Source: Amorphophallus konjac (taxonomy: Eukaryota; Streptophyta; Magnoliopsida; Alismatales; Araceae). Taken from it: 64,000 bases of DNA. The stretch covers positions 78,121,247 through 78,185,246 of the forward strand of contig CM040128.1 of assembly GCA_022559845.1 (NCBI GenBank), given 5' to 3'. Below the pieces are notes generated by a model. The model did no database searches and was not told the origin of the DNA. It saw nothing but the letters and a program-made list of their open reading frames with translations. Shown here piece after piece: positions 34,128 through 46,640 of the stretch. The position numbers were made by a program, and so were the translations under genes. Position 1 is the first letter of the stretch. Every line of letters starts with the position of its first letter.

Positions 34128-36819
34128 TGTAATATCCCGGACCTTTCGGATCCTTCTTCGTGGGTCCCGGATCTGGTTTTCGGAGCGTTCGGCTCTGTTG
34201 TGTCCGAAATTTTATTTCGGACATCTTTCGTGTTCGGATCGGCGCGATCCGGAGTCGTTTCGGAGGCCCGGAGGCGTTCCGCGGCTTTTCCGTGCGTGAT
34301 TTCGATTTCCGACGCGGGTTTCGACTTTTCTCTTCGGACGCTCGCTGCGGGTGAACCGGGCTGTTCACACGGGCACGAGTGGTACCGTTGCGATCGGTAC
34401 GTTCCGAGGATCGTGGGGGTGTAATTTCCTAATTTTTGAAATTTTCTGGATTTTTCGGGTTTTTCTATAAAACCCTTTTTCTTTTCTCTCTCCCCCACCA
34501 TCTTCTTCTTCCTCTCTTCTTCTTCCTCCTTCCTCCTCCACCGTGTCTCCCTCCCTCTCCCTCTCTTCCTCCCGGTTGGCCACGGCGAGCTCCCCTCCGG
34601 CTGCAGACGGCGGCGGGGCGACGGCGCGGTGACGTGGGCGGCGGCGAGGCGGTCGTGGGGGCGTACGGCGAGCGTGGGAAGCTTAAGGAAGAATGAGGGT
34701 TTTCAAGCGTTCTTTGCGATTCATGGACGATCCGGCGGAGCATTCGCTCCATTGAGGTAGGGTGACGTTCCCTAGCTCTTCGCCGTTCTTTTCCGTGGTT
34801 TATAGGCCGCGGGGAGGCCGAGAGAGGCATGTTTGGGCATGTTTGGGGTTTTTTCCATGTTTTGGGGTGAGCCGCCCGATCTATGGTTTTAGCCCATGAA
34901 TTCGTGTTTTGGTGGCTTAGATGCATGCTAGGGGTCCCCAGGGGTCTTCCCCCTTGTTTTCCCCCTCTCCGGTGGAGGTACGGGGGCGTGGTTGGCGTTT
35001 TTGGGGTTTTCCCGCCGTAGCGTGCTCGGAGGCAAGCGACGGTCCTTCCAGTGACCGCCACTTGCATGTGACGCCCCTAGGCAGGAGCGTTACTTCTCCT
35101 GGGTGTTAGCTCTTGGGGTCAGGGGGCAGCGACGGCCCTACGACTGACCGCCGTTTGGAGAATGACGCGCCAGGGCAGGGCCGCCGCTAGTTTCGACCGT
35201 TGGTTTTTGACCGTTGGGGGTCAGGCCATGTAACGCACCAAGCTAGGCGCGTTACATGCGTGTAACGCACAGGGGCAGGTGCGTCACTTCCTGTTGTTAC
35301 CCCAGGTGGATGGGCCAAGCGACGCACTGGGCCCAGCGCGTTACTTACTAGTGACGCACTGGGGCAGGCGCGTCACTTCCCCTTCCCACCCCGAGTGTAA
35401 GGGCCATGTGACGCGCTGGGCTAGGCGCGTTACATGTGAGTAACGCACTGAGCCTGACGCGTTGCTTGCAAGCGACGCGCCGGGGTAGGCGCGTTACTTT
35501 CCCTGTGGTTTTGGAGGGTGTGGGGCGCCGTGTGACGCCCTGGCCTAGGTGCGCCGCTTCCAAGCGACGCACTAGGGCAGGCGCGTCGCTTCCCCTATCA
35601 CCCCTGGCCGTGTGACGGTCCGCCTTAGACCGCCATTTTAAGTGACGGCCCTAGAGTGGACCGCCATTTGGCAGTGACGGTCTGAGGGTAGACCGCCACT
35701 TCCTGAGTTGCCCCATGAGGGTGGCAACCTTGCTTTTCTCCGACCGTGGTCTCCGTGTGACGGGACTAGTGCGTGGGGTGATTCCCACACGTTGTCGGGC
35801 TTGGGCGTTATTTTCCGTGACTTGAGAGTCTACTCCTTCAATGACCCTCCACTAGTCGTAGCCCACCAGTACGAGGTGCTGGTCTCACCTGGGAGTGGTG
35901 TACGGGCACCCACCTTTCGAGACGGTTTGTGGACCGGTTACCGTAGGCCCCTCGTCGTGGCCAGAGTCCGGCTGCGGGGGAAAACCGGTCAGAGGGCCAG
36001 ACCTAGGACGCGTGGTCTGTGTGTGCACACGTGGTTGGGGGCGGTTGGACCCACGTCGACGGGCGTGACCCCAGCTAGTCACTTGTTGTGAGTTACTTTT
36101 CGGTGTTTGCGCCTCGGGTAGGACCTACCACGTCAGGCGGTTCACCTGCGGCGCGGTGTCAGACGTCAGGGGACGCTACCGGCTGTGCTTCTAGTGGGTG
36201 GTACTCCTGTCGAGTACGGAGTGTCAGACTGTCAGTCGTGTGTTCCCGACCTTCGGGTTTGTCGGTGACCGTTGAGCTTCGGTCTTCTCTTCGTAGCACG
36301 TGTGTCGGTTTGCGTGCCGTAGAGTCTTGCTTTGTAGAGTACATGGCTTTCCTTTCCGAGGTACTCTCCTACCGCTAGAGTAGTGGTTTCTCGCTTTACG
36401 AGGTAGGGTTCGAGTGATCCCTACTGAGTCTTGTTCCGAGACTCATTCCATGCGTGTTTTCACCGTGTTTCAGGTGAGGCGCCACCTTCGGGGAGCGCGT
36501 CCGGAGCGCAGCGTGGTGCGGGTGCCCAGAGGTAGTGCCAGAGTTCAGAGCCGGGGTATGCCCCTGTAGCTGTACTTTTCTTTCTTGTCACCGTACTAGT
36601 CGTGGACTGTTGTCGTGGTTATTTTATTTTGTGGACCATGTAAATTGTTATCTTATTTCCTGCTTAATATTATAACTGTTTAATTTCTACAATTACTTGT
36701 GATAACTATGTAGTTTCCACACCATCCTTTTAACCCTTCCGAGTCTTCGGACTCGTGGGTGGCGGTGCGAGTCTCGGGTTATCGGGCCTTCCCGGTAATC
36801 GGATTCTCGGGTCGTTACA
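34128..36819 (+). mobile_element. Solo LTR (probably Ty3/gypsy), 2692 bp
   Basis: Begins TGTAATATCCCGGACC and ends GGGTCGTTACA, with the 5-bp duplication AAGGG at 34123-34127 and 36820-36824. There is no internal region. A TATA box (TATAAAA, 34466-34472) is followed by a CT-rich tract (34488-34570), giving a short U3 of about 340 bp and a very long R/U5. It interrupts the antisense gene of the host element. Solo LTRs arise by recombination between the two LTRs of a full element. Confidence 0.9.
35050..35700. repeat. GTGACGCAC/GCGTTAC imperfect repeat block in solo LTR
   Basis: Variants of GTGACGCACTGGGGCAGG followed by CGCGTCACTT or CGCGTTACAT recur more than ten times with alternating GTAACGCAC and GTGACGCAC. 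The units are irregular in length and partly palindromic (GTAACGC against GCGTTAC), and rich in CpG. Confidence 0.8.
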
Positions 36820-37681
36820 AAGGGTCCAGGCGAGCTTCGACCGCTCCGCCTCCGTCCGGGCGTGCGCCTCTGCCATCACGGCCGCTGTCCGAGCTATGAC
36901 CAGGCCGCCCTCCATCAGGATATCAAGGACCCTGGCGGGAGTGCTGCGCCTTGCTCCCCCCCTCTCGGCGATCGACCGGCAGAACCGGTACAAGTCACCC
37001 GAGATACCGAGCCTGACCAGAGATTCCGGCAAAGGGGACTGCTCCACCCTGGGCACCCCGCCCGAAGACCCTGTTTGGGCAGCGAAGCTGACCGCCCCAC
37101 TCGCCACGGTCGGTTGGGGTTGCAACGCCTCCCCGGGCGAACCCCCAGCCTCGACCGGCGTCGCGGGATCCATCGCACCAGAAGCTGCCGGCACTTGGGG
37201 TTACGACGCCCTCGCGGGCGAACCCCCATCCGCGCCGACCAATCCCTCGGTCACGGCGCCGGCCACACCGGCATCGGCCCCCTCTGCCACCACAGAGGGG
37301 AGAGCCGACCCATTACCTCCCTCTGCGGGGCCCCTGGTCTCCTCGGCCCCCTCTTGCCCGGCGGATGGGAGAGCCAGCCCGGAGGGGTCGGCCCCATCCT
37401 GCCCCCGAGGGGGGAGCGCCGCCGAGCCAGAATTGCCCCCGACGGCTGTAGGAAGGCCGGCTTTCTTGGCCCTTTTCTGGCCTTCGCGGCCTCCCGCAAC
37501 TTCCCCGCCAGGGGATCCTTGCGCTTCAGGCCGGTCGATCGAGAAGTCCCCTCGGGGGCCGCCCCCTTGCCCTTATCTCGGGCATAGACGCGACCCGCCG
37601 AGACATCGGGCTCATCGGCTGCCGAGTCATCTCCCAGATCGATGACCTCGGCCGCCTCCTCCAAAGGCTCCCGCCTCACGT

Positions 37682-37756
37682 CTGCAACAAGAAGAAGCCC
37701 CAGTCAGGAGAAGGAAAAGAGCTGCCACCCGCGAAAAAGAGCCTCAAGAGCCGTAC
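37682..37756 (-). other. Intron of the antisense gene
   Basis: 75 bp, minus strand, GT...AG with a pyrimidine-rich end (TTCTTCTTGTTGCAG). Protein similarity and frame continue across it. Confidence 0.7.
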
Positions 37757-38853
37757 CTGTCGACGTCAACCGCGAGAGAAGACACCGTTCGATGTTCTCC
37801 GGCGTCACCAGCTCCTCGGTCGATTGGCGGTTCTCCAGCAAACGGGCAGCCTGCTGCTCCACGTGGGGAGGGAACTCCTCCTGGCGAGGGGGCAGGTTCG
37901 GGTGAAAGTTGGGCGAGGTCCGGCATCTCCAGATCTCGTCCGTCGCCACCGCCTTCACCCAGAAGAATTGGGTCTTCCACCCCTTGTGCGAGGAGTCCTT
38001 CTCCGCGAGCGAGATGCAGCTCCTATTCCTCCGCGCCTGGATGAAGTAGAAGCCTTTCCCCGCCGACTGGTGCGCTTTCAACTCAAAAAAGAAGTGGAAG
38101 ATGTCCAAAGAAGGAAAAATGTTGTGCTGACGACAAAGAATCCCGAAGGCCGAGAGCAGCAGATACGAATTGGCCACCAACTGAATAGGCGCCAACCGGA
38201 AAAAATTAAGAAGCTGCAGCACATAAGGATCGAAAGGAAGCCGAAATCCACTCTTCCAAGCCAGAAGGAAGGTGCAAATGAGCTCGTCACGATCATCCAG
38301 ACTCGTCTCGTACGGAGTAGCGGCGACAAAGCTGTATCTGAGAGGCAGGCAGAAACGATGCTCCAGCCTCTGCACCTCCGCTTCCCCCAACTCACTACAG
38401 TTGGGGACGGGTTCCCGCCTCACCGGCCCAAGCTCCGGACTCTGATCCGCCATCGAGTCGGGAGGAGATCCCTCGTACGAGCTTGAAGACTCCGGGGGAG
38501 AAGGAAGTTGCCAGACCGCCTCTGCGGTTATCCTCGCCAACTCCTCGAATGCCGCCGCAAGGCTCCGCGTCTCCGCTGTGCTCTCACGGCGCATCAAGAA
38601 GCAAGGAAAGCCTAAAACCCTGGAAGCCTAGAACGATGAACAGCGCCCCCTATAAACCCCTGATGGTGGCGGCGCGACCGTTCCGTGCTCCGAGAAAAAG
38701 GGGGGGCCCCTTCGTTTCGAATAGGTCAGGATCATCATTACGGGCCTCGGCGACTGCTATAAGCGGCTCCATAACGCCAATGGAATTCCACCCACCTGAG
38801 CCACGCCGGTCCAAAGCCTCGAAAAAATACTCATCCGAGCCTCCTTGGCTCGG

Positions 38854-38871
38854 GAGTAGGAGGGGGACAAG
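38854..38871 (+). promoter_or_regulatory. Polypurine tract of Tat gypsy
   Basis: GAGTAGGAGGGGGACAAG ends directly at the 3' LTR start; the primer for plus-strand DNA synthesis. Confidence 0.8.
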
Positions 38872-39656
38872 TGGAGAGGGGGATTTCCGCAGCCCACCAC
38901 AAAGGCAGCCCAACAAGACCCACAAGGTCCAACCAGGCGAGCCCACCCAAGTGATAGCCCACAGGGCCCACTTAGGGAGAAAAGCCCAATAAATAAAGAC
39001 TCGAGGAACTAACTCTCCCCGGCGGCCTTCTAGGCTCGAGGGCCCGAGACAACGGTCAGGTCCCAAGGAAGGTCCGGCCTAAAGCCCTCTCCCCATCCGA
39101 GAGAGATAGGCTCCAGCCGACCTATCCGACCCCACCCTCGCCGGGCCTTGCCTATCGCTCGGACATGAGCTAGTATCCCCGAGGCTCGGTAAGACCGGTT
39201 GATTATCTGCAGGTGCGGCCGTTCAGAGTCCTCCGCCAGCGGGAGAGTCATGGGAGCTGCCGGACTCCAAGGGGATAACGTCCCCACGATCAGGCCATGA
39301 AAGCCCCCGTTAAAGACGTAACTCCCGCCGGGAACCCCTCAGCTTACAGGACTCCTGAAGGCGGCGCACTATTTAAGCAAGGGATACCCTCCGGAAGATG
39401 GTAAGATGAACTGAGCATTCACACACCCTAAGCTCCTGAGCACGATTCGCTTCACCCTTTGGTGGAGAGGATTCTCGCGCATCAGCTCTCTCCTCCCCCC
39501 ATTATTGCTTCCACCATAGCTCTACTGACTTAGCCATCGGAGGGTTTTGCCCCAGGGAGATCCCCTGGGGCCCCTGATACGTTTCCCTCTCTTGCAGATT
39601 CATCTTCTGGTGATCCACAGCCCGCTCAGGACCCCACGCGAGATCTCACCTCTTCA
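38872..39656 (+). repeat. 3' LTR of Tat gypsy, 785 bp
   Basis: Uninterrupted copy of the LTR at 15917-17392 and reference for the empty MITE site (GCTTCCACCATAGC near 39509). Followed by the target duplication CATTA. Confidence 0.97.
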
Positions 39657-39661
39657 CATTA

Positions 39662-41340
39662 CTTACATGTTTTTGCAAGGATATATATGTTGGCCGATTG
39701 CTCTCTCTCCCTCCCTCTTGCACGTGGGGAAGCAGGTGTGTAGAGTGAAAATAGTGTGTGAAAGAAGGGCTCAAGAGAGAGATATTGAGGTCAGGTTGAA
39801 TATCGGAATAAATTGTGATGAGAATAGGTGTAAGTCATTTTAAGTTAATTTATTTCTATTCTTATTCTCATATGCGTTTGGTATGCGAGGGGATAAATAT
39901 GTCAATATTCCTATTATTTGTTTGGTAAAAAAAAGATAGGAACGAGAACAAGTGACAAAAAAAAGAGTATTTTGCCCTTCTTATACTGGGTTAAAAGAGA
40001 TAGTGTCATTCTTGGTTTGATTGGGATTAAGATGACTTTAGATAATTTTTTTAAATCTTCGACTTATACTTAATTAATATTAACAATTATGATTATCACT
40101 AATGACAAATCTAATTAAGTTTAATTGATGATCTTGATTTTTATTAATAAAAATATTCTTGAATTAATTTTCTTATTATTTATAATTAACACAAATGAAA
40201 TTATTACTTAAGACATTTTCCTTGATTTGTAATAATATTTAATGCCAATGATATTATTATTTTAACATCATTCCTTTCTTATGATGATTAATTAACATTA
40301 CCACATGGTTTGTTAACGTGTTTATCAATCTGAATCTTGATTATTAGTATTGTTAAATTTATAATGTTATCTTATCATCATTAATAGTAATAAGTTTCTT
40401 TAATAATAATTAATGTCAATGAAACTTCTAATTAAATTTTCTACTTTAAAATTCTTTATTATCAATCTATGTTCTCAGACACTAAAAATTAGTAGTAATG
40501 AATTTCTTATTAACAATTAATTATTTATTTTTTAACTAAGATCATTACCAATAAAACTTACAATCTCTTAATTATTTATCCTTCATCATAAGCAATCATC
40601 CCAAGTAATAAAACAGTTCTTACTGAAACTTTTCCCGTCGAATTTGTTATTAACACTAATAACCCAACGCCCACGTACAAACCAAGGTACCAACTTTTTA
40701 ATAGCAATAATCAACATGAATGAGTGTAAACTTTTGAATATTTATGAAAATGATAATAATAACAATGAAAAATTTTACCAATAAAATTTACAAAAAAAGT
40801 AAATTTTACAAGGAGTTTTATGTTTACATATCCTCACAAATGATAACAATTTTCAAAAAATCTAAATCATTTTTATTACACAATTTCAATTGATCAAATT
40901 TCGCCAACAAAATGTCACATAGTTTCACAGTTCAATCGGCTGAAAATTTCTTCATCTCGATTGTTCGTCTTAAATCTTCCACCAGTGTACGTTCTTCAAT
41001 CTCTCCTCCTGTTATAGATAAGTTAGACATTTCTACTGTCTACTGGTTCGAACTCTTTTCCTTAAATATATGTACAATATAATCACAAATTATAATATTG
41101 AGTGCAAAGTATATATCTTAACTTGATAAGAGTAAGAATATGAGGCTCAGAACAACATGAGATTATATAATCACATGGATCATGTTACATCACATTAGTT
41201 GGGGGTTGTTGTTAGGTCATCTAACCCATCATCATTGCCTCAAACATTAGGACCAATGATAATTTAACATTGGGAAGGCGTATAATACCAACATTGAACA
41301 ATGGGAGCACTGAATAATGTGAAGGAGTATAATACACACA
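39662..41340. other. AT-rich intergenic DNA
   Basis: Continues the host sequence interrupted at 15916. Very AT-rich from 40000 to 41200, many TTAAT/ATTAA words, no gene recognised. Confidence 0.6.
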
Positions 41341-42430
<1,090 letters not shown>

Positions 42431-43054
42431 TATGACAAAAAATATAAATTTTACTTCTGGCTTTTACTTTACATCCAACTCCATTAATATGATGGCGATT
42501 CTTATCCTCTTATGAGGATGGAACATTGGAAAACCAAAGGCACTCTATCTTTTCTTTTTCGTTTACTTTGAACTAGTGTTTATTATTTCTGAATTCTGAG
42601 CTCATGTTATATCGGAGTTTGCTTCCCACAGATATATCCATGAGAGTTAGATATAGTACCTTATGTGAGGAGCCTTCAGGACTAGGTAGAGGTGCCAGTG
42701 TCAAGTAGGAGCACATCTAAACGCATTAAGTGAGTGAGCATCGTTTCACAATATGGCTTTCACAGATATTAATGGGAATTTACACAGGGACAGCCATCAA
42801 GAGGGTCATTGCGTCTAAAGCCAAATAGAGATCAGATTAGGTGATAGAGATTGATCACCAATTCACCATTTCAATTGCCAAATTCAATTTGAATCGGTTG
42901 GAATGTCCCTGACCAATATTAAGTATCCTACACATGTCAGGCGAACCCTGAAATCCTTCTTAGTGAGTGGGTGTTGTATGTCACAACTCCGAAGTAGGAA
43001 CCCCCATCTGAACATTTTTAGTGTCTGAGAGAGCTGAAGAACATGTTGCGTACA

Positions 43055-43262
43055 GTGGAGTAATCAAATATCTATGAAAACATAAATACACAACACACAC
43101 TCGGCTGTGGAGTAATCAAATATCTATGAAAACATAAATTAATACACATACACAGCACACACTCGGCTGTGGAGTAATTAAATATCTATGAAAACATAAA
43201 CACACATACATAGCACACACTCGGCTGTGGAATAATCAAATATCTATGAAAACATAAATACA
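43055..43262. repeat. Tandem repeat, four copies, period 52-62 bp
   Basis: GTGGAGTAATCAAATATC with ATGAAAACATAAA begins at 43055, 43107, 43169 and 43227; copies 2-4 are preceded by CACACACTCGGCT. A further isolated AAATATCTATGAAAACATA is at 44229. Confidence 0.9.
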
Positions 43263-43446
43263 CTACTTCTAACACATAATTAAAAGGCACATTGTGGAGA
43301 AATATAAATAAAATTATCACTTAAAAATAAATATATTCAATGCCGTTGACATATCTTCAACTCATTTGAAGAACCCACAACCTGATGTTGTCCTATCAAC
43401 CTACAAGTAAAATATATTCAAGTCATACTATTTTTAATATGGATGG

Positions 43447-43860
43447 TTAAAATAACAGCCATAATGAAATGTTGGTCACGTGCCTTAGATTTTGAACAAA
43501 TATAGAATACTTTCCCTTTATTCTTACTAGTATTTGAGGTCCATCTTCTACATGGACCTTTGACACAAGGACAAAGTAACAATTCATCCACCCACATGAA
43601 GAATCGACATGACTTATCATTCTCAAGCTGTGAGCATATATATATATAAGGAAAAATGACATAGATAACAAAGACACTGACAAAATGACATGCTTAGTAA
43701 GAATAACATACACCAAGTGAACAATAATAATAGGGACGTTGTGGATTCCTAATGTTGTGAGATATCTTGATAAGACATTCTCCATTGCCACATTCACATT
43801 GAATACGGTGATATTGACCATCACCCATATCTTTTGAATCCATTGTCACGATATCATGAA
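43447..43860 (-). pseudogene. zf-GRF zinc-finger protein remnant
   Basis: The minus strand encodes CECGNGECLIKISHNIRNPQ and RPYYYC, then after a likely intron (donor GTGTATGTT near 43710, resuming near 43625) KSCRFFMWVDELLLCPC and a second module VKGPCRRWTSNTSKNKGKVF with YICSK. This is the CxCG...NPxRxYYxC...CxFFxWxDE pattern of the GRF zinc finger, which binds single-stranded nucleic acid in other proteins. The start and end of the gene are unclear. Degenerate copies of the same motif (CDCSTCLPMNIVYEYCSYEP at about 44290-44350, CMKCDCNICTSMNLSKWP at about 43940-43990) flank it. It may be a small gene carried by a transposon. Confidence 0.5.
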
Positions 43861-45141
43861 ACATAATTATGCACATTGAATGTACATACCATTACAATTT
43901 GAAAAATGCGTTCTTAGGCTCAGATGGGGATAGGCCATTTGCTGAGATTCATTGAAGTACATATGTTACAATCACATTTCATACAGAAAACTCCATCATA
44001 AGTAGGGGTAGACCTTAGGCTGCCAAACCTACTATATGTGTGAAGTACAAGCAGTGATATCAAAATGAGATGGCCCCACAATACTCCTCATCACATGTAT
44101 GCTCCTTCCCATCATCATTGTCCATCATGTTAGGGACAATGTTGATCAACCTGTAACATACAATTTGTTAAGTATAGATAAAAAAGTAAATATGCTAGTA
44201 CATATAAAAGAGCAATTATGAACACACAAATATCTATGAAAACATAGCTAACACACCGATCAAGAAAAAATATTGATAAGGATATTCTTTAGGCTCATAT
44301 GAACAATATTCATAAACGATATTCATTGGAAGACAAGTGCTGCAATCACATTCTATGACACCTGCAATAACACCGTCCAACCTACTAGTAGGGGCTGCTA
44401 TCAAGACCATCCAACCTACTATAGGTGTGGCCTATATACATGGAAATAAAATGAGATGCTCACACAATCCTCCTCACCACATGAATACTCCTTCCCATCA
44501 TCATAGCCCAATGTCCTCTGTAACAAGCATATATGTTAGATACAGCAGTCATAGCAAATATGAACACATAGACATAGCATAAAAAAATACAAGTCCAAGC
44601 ATGTGCACCAAAAATATATCCAAGATATGTGCTGTGTAGCATCCAGAAGCCCATATAAAGTGATAGTTGAGTTAGACTGCTCCAAAAAATTATGTGAGTG
44701 TTCGAAGTCACTTTCAAAAACTGTGCAGAGTATACTTTAGAGTGCAAAGTATAGTTTAGAGTGTATCCCAACGTCGTCTGTGAAGGATCAGAAGTCATGT
44801 CTAAGAAACTATCAAGGAAATTAAGTTATATAGGACATTTTCATAGTAAAAAAGTAAACACAGCATAAATGAGAATCATACTAAAATTATCTAGGTACAC
44901 AACATCTAAATTATTTAAGTACACAACATGTAAAATTGTCCAATTCAACATTACAACATAAGAATGTCAATCATCATTTGGGGTTTCCACTTGACGAGGC
45001 CTGCAATAGACAAGTTACATAGTACATACAAACTGTAACATTGTGAAGGCGGTCAAATGAATAAAATTTAGCTCAATGGTTTAGACTTAGTAAATACCCT
45101 CGTGTATTGTGATGGACCCAAAGGCAAGTTGACATACGTTC

Positions 45142-45687
45142 TCAGAATCTCTCCCCTCTAGTAGCCTCTGTCCTACTAACATTGTCCTCTTCATCTACCT
45201 CCTCATCACCAGAATTATCCACATCATCTTCACCTTGTTGAAAAATTAAATCAAGACCTTGTTCATTTCTAATGAAGTTGTGGAGTACGCAATACGCCAT
45301 TACAATCCTGGCTTGTATTTTAATTGGATAATTGCGACATTTCACCAGAATTGTGAAATGTGACTTGAGGACACCAAATGCACGTTCAACACAATTACAT
45401 AGTTGAGCGTGCCGATGGTTAAACAAATCATTCTTATCCCTATGTGTAAGTGTTCCCCTATTAGATCTGTACTCCGGTAGATGATATCTTGTGCCACGGT
45501 ATGGTGCTAAGAAGCGAGGGGTATTTGCATATCCCAGATCCACCAACCAGTATTTCCCTACGATAAGGAATGCATAGAATTCTAAGTATATAAAGTAAAT
45601 ATGAACAACAATCATTAATTAAGTAACATTTACCTTCTAGTACAGTAAATGCACTTTTTTCAATGACCCACCTCGAGACTTTTATGT
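45142..45687 (-). pseudogene. PIF/Harbinger DDE transposase, C-terminal half
   Basis: The minus strand encodes WVIEKSAFTVLEG, then KYWLVDLGYANTPRFLAPYR, FNHRHAQLCNCVERAFGVLK and VMAYCVLHNFIRNEQG, the end of the HARBI1-like DDE_Tnp_4 domain, with an acidic tail ending at 45142. The residues before KYW are separated by a probable intron or frame break (45600-45640). The N-terminal half is at 60295-60902, on the far side of the CACTA transposon. The enzyme would cut and paste the Harbinger element; this copy is disrupted. Confidence 0.9.
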
Positions 45688-46250
45688 CACTACCAGAAAA
45701 GGCGGGATTTCATGCGGCCTTCTTCCTTCTGTAATCCGTCTAAAATTCTGTGGGAAGAGACTTTTGTAACGGATTTCAGACGAATTTTGGACGGAATGAG
45801 GCCGTCTCATATTCTTGGTTACAAATTTCGGATAGATTTATTATCTATCACAAATTCCGTCTGAAATTTCAAATAGAAATATTCCGTGTGAAATCCCGTC
45901 TGTAAATACAACTTTCGGACATATTAATGTCAGTCACAAATACCGTCTGAAAGTTGACACGGAAAATTTTGCGTTTGAAATACCGTCTGAAATTTATTCC
46001 GTGTGAAATTTCACACAGGAAATATTCCGTGTGAATTACCCTCTGAAATTATCTGTCCCAAATACCATTCCAATATCCGTCTGAAATTTTAGATGTACAT
46101 TTCAGACGTATGCGGCTGAAATCCGTCTGAAATTTCAGACGCAGGCGCACAAGTACGTTCAGACGGAAAAATGTTGTCTGAAATACCGTCTATTATCCGT
46201 CTGAAATTTCAGACAGATCCGTCTGAAAATCCGTCCGAAATAACTTCCAT
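45688..46250. repeat. CACTA terminal and subterminal repeats, left end
   Basis: After the TIR, more than fifteen copies of CCGTCTGAAAT or TTTCAGACGG occur in both orientations. Such clusters are TNPA binding sites in En/Spm elements. They share their core with the foldback MITE at 16563-17247. Confidence 0.85.
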
Positions 46251-46640
46251 TAATTTTTTAAAAAAATACAAAATTATTTTAAAATAACCTTTTAAAATTC
46301 AAACCAATGTACTAAAACAAAACACATAAATAAGAAACTCAACATTCATAGATAAAAAAATATGATGATCAAATATCATCCTCTACATCGTCCATATCCT
46401 CGTCCCTGCCCTGTTCATCTCCTCTGTCGCCGCCCGCAGAAGGATCCTCCTACATTAACAAAATAATAACATTCATTCATAGATAAAAAAATTAGTGCGG
46501 AGATAAATTAAATATTTTATTACATTGGATAAATTGAAATCAAACATAATATCCAATCGATAACTGCATAGATTTTATAGACCCAACTAACCTAGCTGTC
46601 ATCAGTAATTTAAATTAATTACATTTAGAGACTGCACTTT

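Larger units (their letters stand above)
33308..38597 (-). pseudogene. Antisense Transposase_28-type gene of Tat element, spliced, broken
   Basis: On the strand opposite to gag-pol. Exon 1 (38597-37757) encodes a protein with the layout of the Pfam family named putative gypsy type transposon (Transposase_28): FRLPFDPYVLQLLNFF, LAPIQLVANSYLLLSAFGIL, PSLDIFHFFFELK and WKTQFFWVKAV. A clean intron (37756-37682, donor ACAG/GTACGG, acceptor TTGTTGCAG) leads into exon 2, a Pro/Ala-rich region, then a charged coiled-coil stretch (about 34120-33730) and a Ser-rich tail ending at 33308. The solo LTR at 34128-36819 splits it, and a TGA near 34027 also interrupts the frame. A TATA-like GTTTATAGG on the minus strand is near 38655. 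Comparable antisense ORFs are known from other plant Tat elements; their role is unknown. Confidence 0.8.
15917..39656 (+). mobile_element. Ty3/gypsy LTR retrotransposon, Tat lineage, with three nested insertions
   Basis: Both ends are defined: LTRs at 15917-17392 and 38872-39656, flanked by the 5-bp duplication CATTA at 15912-15916 and 39657-39661. Order is LTR, PBS, gag, protease, RT, RNase H, second RNase H, integrase, antisense gene, polypurine tract, LTR. Nested insertions are a CACTA MITE (16563-17247), a copia element (21748-30967) and a solo LTR (34128-36819). The LTRs differ at about 12 of 785 positions by eye (about 1.5%), pointing to a young insertion. Confidence 0.95.
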
